The notes under the pieces were generated by a model. The model saw only the letters and a list, made by a program, of their open reading frames with translations. It did not search any database and was not told where the DNA came from. From Microvirga alba (GTDB lineage: Bacteria > Pseudomonadota > Alphaproteobacteria > Rhizobiales > Beijerinckiaceae), in assembly GCF_015694465.1 (NCBI RefSeq), contig NZ_JADQDO010000010.1:109850-173849 (forward strand): a stretch of DNA of 64,000 nt. The letters run 5' to 3'. Positions 17,445 through 26,381 of this stretch are shown in pieces; within the stretch, counting starts at the first letter, position 1, and every line of letters begins with the position of its first letter. The position numbers and the translations under genes were made by a program.

Positions 17445-18590
17445 ATGGATTCCAACGACAAGACCATCGTCCGCCTCGATTTCGAAGAGGTCATCGTGCC
17501 CGCCCATCCGGGCGTCATCAATTCGGAAAGTCTGAACAAGCCGCTCCACATGCTGCCGGTCGGCGGCAAGCAGGCTTGGTCGGTGCAGTTCGATGAACTG
17601 CCCAAGCTCATCATGCGGATGACCTTGAAGGACGGCACCGTCGGGCTGTCGGAATTCTACCGCGATCACAACTGGTCGACCATCGAGGGCGTCTCGAACG
17701 TTCTTCTCGGCCAAAGCATCGCTGATCTCTCGCTTCAAGACCTGCCCATCGCCCTGTGCCGTGAGTATGACGGATTCGAGTGCGCGATCTGGGATGCCTA
17801 TGCGAAGTCGCTTGGCGTCCCGCTCCATCGCCTGCTCGGCGGCGCGGTGCGCAGCCATGTGAAGATCGGCGCGTGGTCGAGCCACCGCACGGTCGAGGAG
17901 ATCGGCCCCTGGGTACGCCAGTATCATCAGCAGGGCTTCGATTGCATCAAGTTCAAATGCGATCTCGATGACGACGTCGTCGCCTGGTGCGCGAAGATCA
18001 AGGAATACGCGCCCGGCATGAAGGTGATCTTCGATCCCAACCAGCGTTGGGAAAATTCCGGCAGTGCACGTCCGATCATTCGCGGGCTCGAGGAAATCGG
18101 CAACGTTCTGTTGCTCGAAGATCCCATCGCGCGCTGGATGATTCAGGATTACGCGAACTTGCGCCAGTTCTCGTCAATCCCCATCGTGCTGCACGTCTCC
18201 CTGCCTTACGTGTTCCAGGGCCAGCGTCCTTACGAGGCGGTCAACGCCATCGCGCACGGCGCGGTCGATGGATTCAACTTCAATGGCGGGTTGGCGAAGT
18301 TCCAGTCGCTGGCGAACCTCGCCTCCATGGCCGGACTTTATTGCTGGCACGGCTCGGAGGTCGATCTCGGCATTCTGGAGGCCATGTACGTGCATCAGGC
18401 GGCAGCCGCCGCGAGCTGCATCTGGCCGAGCGACATCTTCGGCCGCATGATCCGCTCGCACGACCTGCTCAAGACGCCGCTCGCGGTCGAACCGCCGCAT
18501 ATCCGCGTGCCGGAAGGGCCGGGCCTCGGAATCGAGCTGGACGAAGATGCGATTCGCCGTTTCAAAGTGTCCGAACGCACCATTCGATAA
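17445..18590 (+). CDS. Mandelate racemase/muconate lactonizing enzyme family protein (enolase superfamily)
   Basis: The 381-residue protein has the two-domain enolase-superfamily fold. The KxK acid-base motif is K169-F-K171, and the first two metal ligands are D197 (IFDPNQRW) and E225 (LLLEDP). At the usual third-ligand position, about 25 residues later, the sequence is VLHVS with His250 instead of Asp or Glu. A late HGSEVDLGI segment supplies further polar residues. The ATG at 17445 follows GGTGAG. It is first in a tight operon with an NTF2-RidA fusion and a creatininase-family gene. Probably a dehydratase or racemase of a carboxylic acid; the altered ligand leaves activity uncertain. Confidence 0.85.
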   Translation: MDSNDKTIVRLDFEEVIVPAHPGVINSESLNKPLHMLPVGGKQAWSVQFDELPKLIMRMTLKDGTVGLSEFYRDHNWSTIEGVSNVLLGQSIADLSLQDLPIALCREYDGFECAIWDAYAKSLGVPLHRLLGGAVRSHVKIGAWSSHRTVEEIGPWVRQYHQQGFDCIKFKCDLDDDVVAWCAKIKEYAPGMKVIFDPNQRWENSGSARPIIRGLEEIGNVLLLEDPIARWMIQDYANLRQFSSIPIVLHVSLPYVFQGQRPYEAVNAIAHGAVDGFNFNGGLAKFQSLANLASMAGLYCWHGSEVDLGILEAMYVHQAAAAASCIWPSDIFGRMIRSHDLLKTPLAVEPPHIRVPEGPGLGIELDEDAIRRFKVSERTIR

Positions 18591-18599
18591 GAGGCCGCC

Positions 18600-19478
18600 A
18601 TGTCCGATGTGAATCCGTTTCCGCCGACCGACGAAGCACGGCATGCGATCTGGGAAATGCTCGTCCACCGGGACATCGACGCCTTCGTCGCCGGGGATTG
18701 GGACGCGCATTTCACGGATTTCGCGCCCGATCTGTTCTTCGGCATCGATGCCCGTTTCTCCGACAATCCCGATAGCTGGCGCGTCACCTACGCCGATATC
18801 GCCCGCTATCGCGAGGCGTGGCTTGCTGGAGCAAAGGAGCTGAAGGGGCGGATCGACGATGCCGATTTGCGCCGCTCGATCTTCGCCCTGACGCATTTGT
18901 GCGACATCGAGATCACGGGCGATTTCGCCCTCGCGCGAAAGAAGTTCGACGGCGAGATCCGGTTGAACGATGGCGAGACCGTCACTCTACGCTGGCAGAC
19001 CCAATATTTCTGTCGCCGCGTGGATGGCCGCTGGCGCATCGTAGGATTCCTCGGCTACCTGCCGAACCCGATGGGAAGCAGCAGGGCGGCGGAGCCGGTC
19101 AAGAGGGCTCCGGCCGTGACGCAACATGTGGGCGCCGGACCATACTCGCCTGTATTGGAGGTGAAGCCGGGGCGCATCGTTGTGATTTCCGGGCAAACCG
19201 CCGTCGCGCAGGATGGACAGACCATCGGCGGGAGCGACTTCCGCGCCCAGTCCCGGGCAACGATCGAGAACTGCGCCGCGCTGTTGCGCAACGCCGGTTG
19301 CACCCTCGCCGATGTGTTCAAGGTCAATGTCTATCTGACGGATCTCAACAACTGGCCTGCCTTCAACGAAGTCTATTCCGAACTTATGCCCGCGCCGCTT
19401 CCGGTGAGGACGGCCGTTGAAACGAAGTTGCTGCGCGACTTCCTTGTCGAAATCGAGCTCTGGGCGGTGAAGCCATGA
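18600..19478 (+). CDS. Fusion protein: NTF2/SnoaL-like domain plus RidA (YjgF) domain
   Basis: The 292-residue protein combines two folds. Residues about 15-155 look like a SnoaL/NTF2-type alpha+beta cone (MLVHRDIDAFVAGDWDAHFT near the start, QTQYFCRRVDGRWRIVGF near its end). Residues about 175-292 are a RidA domain: GPYSPVLEVKPGRIVVISGQ, DVFKVNVYLTDLNNWPAFNE and PVRTAVETKLLRDFLVEIEL, with the arginine that binds the imine carboxylate and the late Glu retained. RidA proteins hydrolyse reactive enamines or imines, suggesting that this pathway makes one. It starts 9 bases after the enolase-superfamily gene and overlaps the creatininase start by 4. Confidence 0.85.
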   Translation: MSDVNPFPPTDEARHAIWEMLVHRDIDAFVAGDWDAHFTDFAPDLFFGIDARFSDNPDSWRVTYADIARYREAWLAGAKELKGRIDDADLRRSIFALTHLCDIEITGDFALARKKFDGEIRLNDGETVTLRWQTQYFCRRVDGRWRIVGFLGYLPNPMGSSRAAEPVKRAPAVTQHVGAGPYSPVLEVKPGRIVVISGQTAVAQDGQTIGGSDFRAQSRATIENCAALLRNAGCTLADVFKVNVYLTDLNNWPAFNEVYSELMPAPLPVRTAVETKLLRDFLVEIELWAVKP

Positions 19479-20227
19479 GATGGGAAAAGCTGACGACGCT
19501 GGAGATCGGCGCGCTTGACCGCTCGATCCCGGTCATTCTGAACATCGGCGCCATCGAGCAGCATGGCCCACACCTGCCGCTCGACACGGATGCGCAGATC
19601 GGCGCGCATTTCCTCAGGGAGCTGGACGCACGGCACCACGACAAGGTGCTGATCCTGCCGCCGGTCGTGGTCTGCGCCTCCGCGCACCATATGGATTTCG
19701 CAGGCACTCTCACGGTGCAGCACACGACGCTGCTTGCCTATGTGACGGACATCCTCGACTCCGTTGCCGCCCATGGGTTTCGCAATATCCTGTTGTTCAA
19801 CAGCCATGGCGGCAATCAGGCCATCGGCCAGGTCATCCTGGAATCCTTCGGCAGCCGCCACCCGGAATGCCAGGTCGCCATGCTGACATGGTGGCGGATC
19901 GCAACCGACGCCTTGCTGACAGTGCAGGAAAGTCCTTTTGGCGGCGTCGGCCATGCCTGCGAGTTCGAGACGTCCCTGATGCTTCTCATCGACGAAACCA
20001 GCGTCCGGCGCGATCTCATTCCGGGGCGCAGCCACGTCATGACCCATGAATGGGCGAACAGCGATCTCCTGCGGGGCGGGAAAGGATCCCTCTTCCGCAC
20101 CATGGCGGAGATTTCCGGCGGCTCGGGCGTCGTGGGAGACCCGAGCCTCGCCTCGGCGGAAAAGGGGCGGATCATCACCGGAATCGTGGTCGACTCCCTG
20201 GCCGAGATTGTTGATTCGCTCAGGTAG
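19475..20227 (+). CDS. Creatininase-family amidohydrolase
   Basis: Metal-dependent hydrolase of cyclic or linear amides; 250 residues, the family norm. The binuclear metal site is visible: Glu and His in GAIEQHGPHLPLDTD, the Asp of that run, His in NSHGGNQ, and Glu in HACEFETS. The ATG overlaps the preceding stop (ATGA). As third gene of the enolase-superfamily/RidA operon it probably opens or trims an amide intermediate. Creatinine itself is only one possibility, since no creatinase or sarcosine pathway gene is nearby. Confidence 0.9.
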   Translation: MRWEKLTTLEIGALDRSIPVILNIGAIEQHGPHLPLDTDAQIGAHFLRELDARHHDKVLILPPVVVCASAHHMDFAGTLTVQHTTLLAYVTDILDSVAAHGFRNILLFNSHGGNQAIGQVILESFGSRHPECQVAMLTWWRIATDALLTVQESPFGGVGHACEFETSLMLLIDETSVRRDLIPGRSHVMTHEWANSDLLRGGKGSLFRTMAEISGGSGVVGDPSLASAEKGRIITGIVVDSLAEIVDSLR

Positions 20228-20372
20228 CGCCCCGCCCGCGGCCCATCGCCTTGGCCTCCCGCCTCGACCGATCAAAAAACAAGACGCTTTGACCTAACGT
20301 TCCACACTCAGATTCAAAAAAAGGGCCCGAGACGGATAATAATCCGCATATTTCGATTGTGCTTACTCTTCG

Positions 20373-20400
20373 TTAACCATACTTGCCCATGTCTGGTTAA
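20373..20400. promoter_or_regulatory. Dyad upstream of the cellulose operon, with TTAACCAT motif
   Basis: TTAACCA (20373-20379) and TGGTTAA (20394-20400) form a perfect 7-base dyad spaced by 14 bases, 46 bases before bcsN. TTAACCAT is also a motif seen in CtrA-linked promoters of alphaproteobacteria, though the full TTAA-N7-TTAA box is absent. The 218-base gap 20228-20445 is AT-rich and otherwise shows no feature I can support. Confidence 0.35.
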
Positions 20401-20445
20401 GCATTTAATTACTCGCGCCGGTCAGCCGCAGGTCAATTCGTTTTC

Positions 20446-21384
20446 ATGCCCTTTTCTCTGCCTCAGAATAGGATTGGCTTCGCTGCCCCTAGGCGCGGCG
20501 CAAGCGGTCACTTGGCGGCACGGATCTTCGGTTTTCTGAAATTGGCCGCTCCCGCAGCCCTTCTCCTGGTCGCGGCCGGGTGCTCGATGCGCTCCGATCT
20601 TCGCTACACGGCGCTGACAAGCGAGGTTTCCGCCGCCCAGGCGATCATTCTTCCTCCGCCGGGCGGGGTGGCGGTCATCGCCGTTCTGCAGAAAAAGTAC
20701 GTCAACGGCGTCTCGCAGGAGATCGCCCTGTCGACCGCGTCGAGGACGACCGGCCAGAACGCCTTCTATGTCAGCCTGATTAGCGATTCGACGGCGCGAT
20801 CGGATATCGATGACACCCTGAAGCTCAGCCCCCTGACGCAGGAGCGCATCCAAACCGAGATGGACGAGCGACTTCCGGGCATCGACATGAGGACGTCGCT
20901 CTTCTACGTACAGAACAAATACGGCCCATTTGGATATGCCACCGGGCGCTCGGCGGCCGGCGATGTCTGCCTGTACGCGTGGCAGCAGATTGAACCCAGT
21001 CAAGGTGCTTTCTTCGTGACAAGCGGCGCCGTCTCGGTTCGCCTTCGTCTCTGCGATGCGGACACGACTGAAGAACAACTCCTGCGCACGATGTACGCCT
21101 ATACGATCTCGGCCTATTTCTCTTCGGACGTCTGGAATCCCAACGCCAATATCGCGCCGCCGCCCGTCCAGCCCCAGCTTGGACAGTTCGGGGCACCTAT
21201 GTATCCGACCGGAATGGGCCCCTATGGCACCATCTCCACCCCCCCGTCACCGAGACGCGCACCCGTCACGCGCATCGCTCCCCGGCCGAAGCCGGTCGGC
21301 ACGGATTTGATGACCGCCCCGCCGGCGCCCGAACTGGCTCCCCTGTCGGGCTATCCCATCGTCCCGCCGCCGCCGTCTCAATAA
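20446..21384 (+). CDS. bcsN: Cellulose biosynthesis lipoprotein BcsN
   Basis: The 312-residue protein has a long N-terminal leader ending in a lipobox (LLLVAAGCS; Cys46), so it should be a lipoprotein. The middle (about residues 50-230) is conserved in BcsN of Rhizobiales, and the C-terminal 85 residues are a Pro-rich tail. Its molecular role is not established; it accompanies cellulose synthase operons of this order. It is followed by a 167-base AT-rich gap containing a TATAAT (21414-21419) and short dyads, which may give bcsA its own promoter. Confidence 0.85.
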   Translation: MPFSLPQNRIGFAAPRRGASGHLAARIFGFLKLAAPAALLLVAAGCSMRSDLRYTALTSEVSAAQAIILPPPGGVAVIAVLQKKYVNGVSQEIALSTASRTTGQNAFYVSLISDSTARSDIDDTLKLSPLTQERIQTEMDERLPGIDMRTSLFYVQNKYGPFGYATGRSAAGDVCLYAWQQIEPSQGAFFVTSGAVSVRLRLCDADTTEEQLLRTMYAYTISAYFSSDVWNPNANIAPPPVQPQLGQFGAPMYPTGMGPYGTISTPPSPRRAPVTRIAPRPKPVGTDLMTAPPAPELAPLSGYPIVPPPPSQ

Positions 21385-21551
21385 CGGCGTCAACGGCGTT
21401 CGTGATATAATGGTATAATATTATCTCAGTTTCGCGCGGCCATCCCTGCGTAGATCGGTAACGAAATACAATTGAGATAGTAATAGATCGGCAAGAAGCC
21501 TTACGTTATGCGTAATATGACGCAACGAAAATCAACTGAGAACGAGGACTG

Positions 21552-23747
21552 ATGCAAAAGGGTCTTATTGTGGCCTTTTGGGCCGTTGCGGCAACGATTA
21601 TCGTCTTACTCGTCGCTCTTCCCATCAGTCTCCAAGCACATCTCATCGCCGGCCTCGTCGTCGTCGCCAGCATGATCGTCCTGAAGTTTTTCCGGGCACA
21701 GGGCATCTGGCGCCTGATCGCCCTGGCGCTCGGCACGGCGATCGTCCTTCGTTACGTCTTCTGGCGTACGACCAGTACGCTTCCCCCGATCACGGAACTC
21801 ACCAACTACATTCCCGCGATCCTCCTCTACCTGGCCGAGATGTACAGCGTGATCATGCTGTTTCTCAGCCTTTTCGTGGTGTCGAGCCCTTTGCGCTCCC
21901 GCAAGCCGCCGCGGATCGACCACTCCAACGTGCCGACCGTGGACGTCTTCGTCCCGAGCTATAACGAGAACGCGAGTCTCCTGGCTTCGACGCTTGCGGC
22001 GGCAAAGGCCATGTCCTATCCGGCGGGCAAAATGACCGTCTGGCTTCTGGACGACGGCGGAACGGACCAGAAATGCGAGCAGCCGGACGCCGTGCTTGCC
22101 AGAGAGGCGCGCGAACGTCGCGTCGAACTCCAGGCGCTCTGCGCCGCGCTCGATGTCAACTACATCACCCGCGCCCGAAACGAACACGCCAAGGCCGGTA
22201 ATCTCAACAACGCTCTGGAACATTCGACAGGCGACCTCATTGCCGTGTTCGATGCCGACCACGCGCCGGCGCGGAATTTTCTCGAGGAGACGGTTGGCTA
22301 TTTCGGCACCGAGAAAAACCTGTTCCTGGTCCAGACGCCGCATTTCTTCATCAATCCTGATCCGCTCGAACGCAACCTGGGTACATTCCAGACCATGCCG
22401 TCGGAAAACGAAATGTTTTACGGCGTCATCCAACGCGGGCTGGACAAGTGGAACGCGGCCTTCTTCTGCGGTTCGGCGGCCGTGCTCCGGCGCGAGGCGC
22501 TGCAGGAGACCAACGGGTTCAGCGGCGTCAGCATCACTGAAGATTGCGAGACCGCGCTCGAACTCCATTCCCGCGGCTGGACGAGCATTTACGTCGATAA
22601 GCCCCTGATCGCCGGCCTGCAGCCCGATAGCTTCGCGAGCTTCATCGGCCAGCGCTCACGCTGGGCGCAGGGCATGATCCAGATCATGCGCTACCGGTTT
22701 CCGCTGTTCAAACGCGGGCTGAAGCTGCCGCAGCGCCTTTGTTACATGTCGAGCGCGATGTTCTGGCTGTTTCCGTTCACGCGGTTCTGCTTCCTGGTGT
22801 CGCCGCTCTGCTACCTGTTTTTCTCGCTCGAAATCTTCACCGCATCCGGTGGCGAGTTCCTCGCCTACACCTCGACCTACATGATGGTGAACTTCATGAT
22901 GCAGAACTATCTCTACGGCCGCTATCGCTGGCCGTGGATTTCGGATCTGTATGAGTTCATTCAAACGGTCTATCTGCTGCCCGCGATCATGTCCGTGATC
23001 GCCAACCCCAGCAAGCCGACCTTCAAGGTCACGGCCAAGAACGAGACCATGGACAAGAACCGGGTCTCGGAACTCGGTGCGCCATACTTCATCATCTTCG
23101 GCGTTCTGGTTCTGGGGGTGATCGCCACCATCATCCGGATCTGGGCCGAGCCCTACAAAGCCGACGTCACCTTGGTTACGGGCGCGTGGAACCTGATGAA
23201 CCTCATCATCGCGGGCTGCGCTCTCGGCGTGGTGTCGGAACGGGCCACACGGCGGCAGAGCCATCGGGTCATCGCCGAGCGCCCCTGCCGCTTCATCATG
23301 GGCGACCAGCTGGTCGACGCGACGATCCGCGACGTGTCCGTCGGCGGCATCAGTATTCGCCTGTCGCAATCGGCCCTGCCGGGGCTGAAGCGCGGCGCGT
23401 TCGGCACGCTTGAATTCACGCCCTATTCCGACCTTCCGACCAATCAACTGCCGATGGAAGTGCGGAAGATGGGCATGGACGACAAGGGCGTCCTGATCGG
23501 CTGCCGCTTCTTGACCGAGACGCCCGAGCAACATCGGCTCATCGCCGATCTGGTCTTCGCCAATGCGGAGCAATGGAGCCATTTCCAGAAGCGCCGACAC
23601 CAGGACATCGGCATCCTGCGTGGCACGCTCTGGTTCATCACCGTCGCGATTTATCAGACCGGCCGCGGATTGGCCTATATCTCGGGGTTGCAGCGGTTCG
23701 GAGCCTCCATTCCGCCCGTTCCCGTCGTCACCCCGTCGGTCAAGTAG
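21552..23747 (+). CDS. bcsA: Cellulose synthase catalytic subunit (UDP-forming)
   Basis: Inner-membrane GT2 enzyme that polymerises glucose from UDP-glucose and extrudes the chain. The 731-residue protein has N-terminal membrane helices, then the active-site motifs D167-D168-G, D234-A-D236, T329-E330-D331 and Q367-R-S-R-W371, further helices, and a C-terminal PilZ domain with R568-Q-S-H-R572 and D594-V-S-V-G-G599, the c-di-GMP binding signature. It is therefore expected to be switched on by c-di-GMP. Length matches rhizobial BcsA. bcsB follows after 9 bases. Confidence 0.96.
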   Translation: MQKGLIVAFWAVAATIIVLLVALPISLQAHLIAGLVVVASMIVLKFFRAQGIWRLIALALGTAIVLRYVFWRTTSTLPPITELTNYIPAILLYLAEMYSVIMLFLSLFVVSSPLRSRKPPRIDHSNVPTVDVFVPSYNENASLLASTLAAAKAMSYPAGKMTVWLLDDGGTDQKCEQPDAVLAREARERRVELQALCAALDVNYITRARNEHAKAGNLNNALEHSTGDLIAVFDADHAPARNFLEETVGYFGTEKNLFLVQTPHFFINPDPLERNLGTFQTMPSENEMFYGVIQRGLDKWNAAFFCGSAAVLRREALQETNGFSGVSITEDCETALELHSRGWTSIYVDKPLIAGLQPDSFASFIGQRSRWAQGMIQIMRYRFPLFKRGLKLPQRLCYMSSAMFWLFPFTRFCFLVSPLCYLFFSLEIFTASGGEFLAYTSTYMMVNFMMQNYLYGRYRWPWISDLYEFIQTVYLLPAIMSVIANPSKPTFKVTAKNETMDKNRVSELGAPYFIIFGVLVLGVIATIIRIWAEPYKADVTLVTGAWNLMNLIIAGCALGVVSERATRRQSHRVIAERPCRFIMGDQLVDATIRDVSVGGISIRLSQSALPGLKRGAFGTLEFTPYSDLPTNQLPMEVRKMGMDDKGVLIGCRFLTETPEQHRLIADLVFANAEQWSHFQKRRHQDIGILRGTLWFITVAIYQTGRGLAYISGLQRFGASIPPVPVVTPSVK

Positions 23748-23756
23748 AGGCTCGTC

Positions 23757-26381
23757 GTGCGCGCGCTCCTGATTTCTTTCATGCTGGGGTTCGAGGTGCT
23801 CGGGGCCGGGCATGCCCTTGCTCAGACGACCCCTTTCAACATGTCGCCGGACAAGCCGAGCGCGGCAGCGCCTGCGCAGTCTCTGCCTCAACCTCCCTCG
23901 CCGGGGGCGGACAATGCCGCGACCGCGGCCCCTTTCGACATGCAGTTAGCGCCGCCTCCGGCACCCGCGACCTCCACTGCTCAAGCGCCCACGGCGGCGC
24001 CGTTCGATATGAATCCACAAGGCACGCGGCCATCATCCGCCGCGCCCCGAGCCGGCGCGCCCGCGTCCGTCGGATTGCCCCAGCCGACAACCAAACCGTC
24101 AAACCCGAATGCAACCACGCCGGTGAGCGCCGCCCTCCCGTCACGCGGGCCCATCCGTTTCGAACGACCGATTCTACCGTTTGAAAACATCCGCTTCGAA
24201 GGTGAGACCGATACGCGGTCGTGGGCCTTCCACCTGACGCAGGATGAGGCCGCGAGCGGCGCCAGCATCTCGGTCGGATACCAGAATGCCGTTGTCGTGA
24301 TGCCGGAGGCCTCGCGCCTGAGGGCAATCGTCAACGGCGAATCCGTCGTCGACATTCCGATCGCCTCTTCCCAAACGATACAGCGCGTCATCATTCCGAT
24401 CCGCGCGGGCCTTCTGCGCACCGGACAAAACATCATCCGCATGGAGGCCGTTCAGCGCCACCGGACGGATTGCACGGTGCGCGCGACCTACGAACTCTGG
24501 ACCGACGTGGACGCCGCTTCCACGAAGTTGATTTTCGCGGATGGCGCACCCAAGACCCTGCGCAGCCTCGAGGATCTCCCCGCGATTGGCCTCGACACCA
24601 CGGGTGTGACCACGATCCGGGTCATTGCGCCACGAATCTATCGACCGGAAATCCGCGATCGCCTGCTGCGGCTGGTGCAGTTGGTCGCCCTGCGCGGCCG
24701 TTATGCGCATCCTGTGATCCGGGTCATGGAATCCGATCCGGGCCCCTCGCCGGTCGGGACGATCAAGGTCTTCATGGGCCTTGCGAGCGAGCTTCGCGGC
24801 ACGGTCGCCGCGCTTCCCGATGCCGCCGCCATACAGCCGCTCGCGATCATGATGCAGGAAGCGGGCTCCGGCGCGCCGTCGCTGATCGTGTCCGGCCCAA
24901 GCTGGGGCGATCTCGACACCGCCATCAACATCGTTGGAGCCCCGGTCCTCAACGCCGTCAACCTCGACCGCGATCGGGTCGACACGGCGTCCTGGCTCTG
25001 GCCCGAGGTGCCGACCTATTTCGGGAACCGCTCGATCCGTTTCGCCGAACTCGGCGTCCCGACGCAGGAGTTCTCCGGACGACGCTTGCGGTCGCGTTTC
25101 GCCATCAATCTGCCATCCGATTTCTTCGCGACAGATTACGGCGAAGCGACTTTGTATCTCGATTCCGCGCATACATCGAGCGTCAAGCCGGGAAGCCATG
25201 TCGACATCTATGTGAATGGTCGGATCAGCGCGACGATGACCATTACCTCTCGGGGCAATATTTTTCGGCGGCAGCCGATCCGCATCCCCATGAAGAATTT
25301 CAAGCCCGGCATCAACCAGTTGTCGTTCGAGGCCGTTCTTCTAACCGATGCCGATGACCGCTGTGCGCCCGGGGAGACCCTCTCCGAGACGAACCGCTTC
25401 GTTCTCTTCGATACGACGTCGCTCTCCGTTCCCGATTTCGGACGCATGGGGCGTCGCCCCGATCTGGCCTCGTTGAGCACTGGCAGCTTCCCCTTCGGCG
25501 ATTTGCCGGCAACCGTCGTGCTGGCACGACCGGACCCGTTGAACTACGCCGCATCGGGCACCCTGCTCGCGCGCATGGCGCGGGACGCCGGAGCCCCCGT
25601 GCGCGCGCAGTTCGCCAATGCCGCGGGCGCTGGCGACCAATCGATCATTTTCGTCGGCGCGGTCGATCAGCTCCCGGTAGGGATGCTCGCCCGGGTCAAC
25701 CTTTCCGAGAACCTCCGCACCCTGTGGCAATCGACGCCCGCGCCATCACGGTTCGCTCCACCCGCACAGCCGGAACCCGCGGGACAGCAAGTCGCGAATG
25801 CGGATTTCAGCCTGCCCGTCAGCCGCACGCCGCTGGACCGGGGGGACCCCGTGTCGACCGACGAGGTTCGCCGGCGATGGGCCGACACACTCCAGCGGCG
25901 CGGGATCATTCAGCAGACACTCGACTCCATGAGGGAGTGGATGGAGCAGACTTTCAACCTGTCCCTCGCCTCCCTCTCGCTGGAGGACAAGGGAACCATC
26001 AATTTCGAGCCGTCGCAGCGTGTCACTCTGGTCCTTGCGCAGAGCCGCACCGAAGGGTCCGGAACCTGGACGCTCGTTACCGCGCGGACCGAGGAGACCC
26101 TCGCGGAGGAAATGGTTCGCCTGACGGATCCGATCTTGTGGTCTCAGGTTTCGGGCCGCGCGGCAGCGCTCGATCCGAATGAGGCGAGGCTCGAGATACA
26201 GCCGACCCGCGGCTACACCTTCGTTCAGACGCAGCCCTTCTCCTTGCTGAATCTGCGGCTCGTGGCCGCCAACTGGATGTCGACCAACATTCTGCAATAC
26301 GCTCTTCTGATTGTTGCATGCTGCGTCCTGCTGGGATTCGCCACGTACCTGCTCCTGAGTCGCCTCGGACGTCAGTCATGA
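23757..26381 (+). CDS. bcsB: Cellulose synthase regulatory subunit BcsB
   Basis: Periplasmic partner of BcsA anchored by a C-terminal helix (about residues 846-868). The 874-residue product starts with GTG after AGAGG and has a signal peptide to about residue 22. Residues 23-130 are a Pro/Ala-rich linker containing three copies of PF(N/D)M (26-29, 59-62, 82-85). The BcsB body follows, with carbohydrate-binding and flavodoxin-like repeats (PFENIRFEGETDTRSWAFHL; QRHRTDCTVRATYELWTD). Its stop overlaps the bcsZ start. The long low-complexity N-terminus is longer than needed for export. Confidence 0.93.
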   Translation: MRALLISFMLGFEVLGAGHALAQTTPFNMSPDKPSAAAPAQSLPQPPSPGADNAATAAPFDMQLAPPPAPATSTAQAPTAAPFDMNPQGTRPSSAAPRAGAPASVGLPQPTTKPSNPNATTPVSAALPSRGPIRFERPILPFENIRFEGETDTRSWAFHLTQDEAASGASISVGYQNAVVVMPEASRLRAIVNGESVVDIPIASSQTIQRVIIPIRAGLLRTGQNIIRMEAVQRHRTDCTVRATYELWTDVDAASTKLIFADGAPKTLRSLEDLPAIGLDTTGVTTIRVIAPRIYRPEIRDRLLRLVQLVALRGRYAHPVIRVMESDPGPSPVGTIKVFMGLASELRGTVAALPDAAAIQPLAIMMQEAGSGAPSLIVSGPSWGDLDTAINIVGAPVLNAVNLDRDRVDTASWLWPEVPTYFGNRSIRFAELGVPTQEFSGRRLRSRFAINLPSDFFATDYGEATLYLDSAHTSSVKPGSHVDIYVNGRISATMTITSRGNIFRRQPIRIPMKNFKPGINQLSFEAVLLTDADDRCAPGETLSETNRFVLFDTTSLSVPDFGRMGRRPDLASLSTGSFPFGDLPATVVLARPDPLNYAASGTLLARMARDAGAPVRAQFANAAGAGDQSIIFVGAVDQLPVGMLARVNLSENLRTLWQSTPAPSRFAPPAQPEPAGQQVANADFSLPVSRTPLDRGDPVSTDEVRRRWADTLQRRGIIQQTLDSMREWMEQTFNLSLASLSLEDKGTINFEPSQRVTLVLAQSRTEGSGTWTLVTARTEETLAEEMVRLTDPILWSQVSGRAAALDPNEARLEIQPTRGYTFVQTQPFSLLNLRLVAANWMSTNILQYALLIVACCVLLGFATYLLLSRLGRQS

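Noticed and set aside
21385..21551. Strong promoter or operator before bcsA
   Set aside because: TATAAT is present at 21414-21419, but no matching -35 element, and the dyads here are short; not listed separately.
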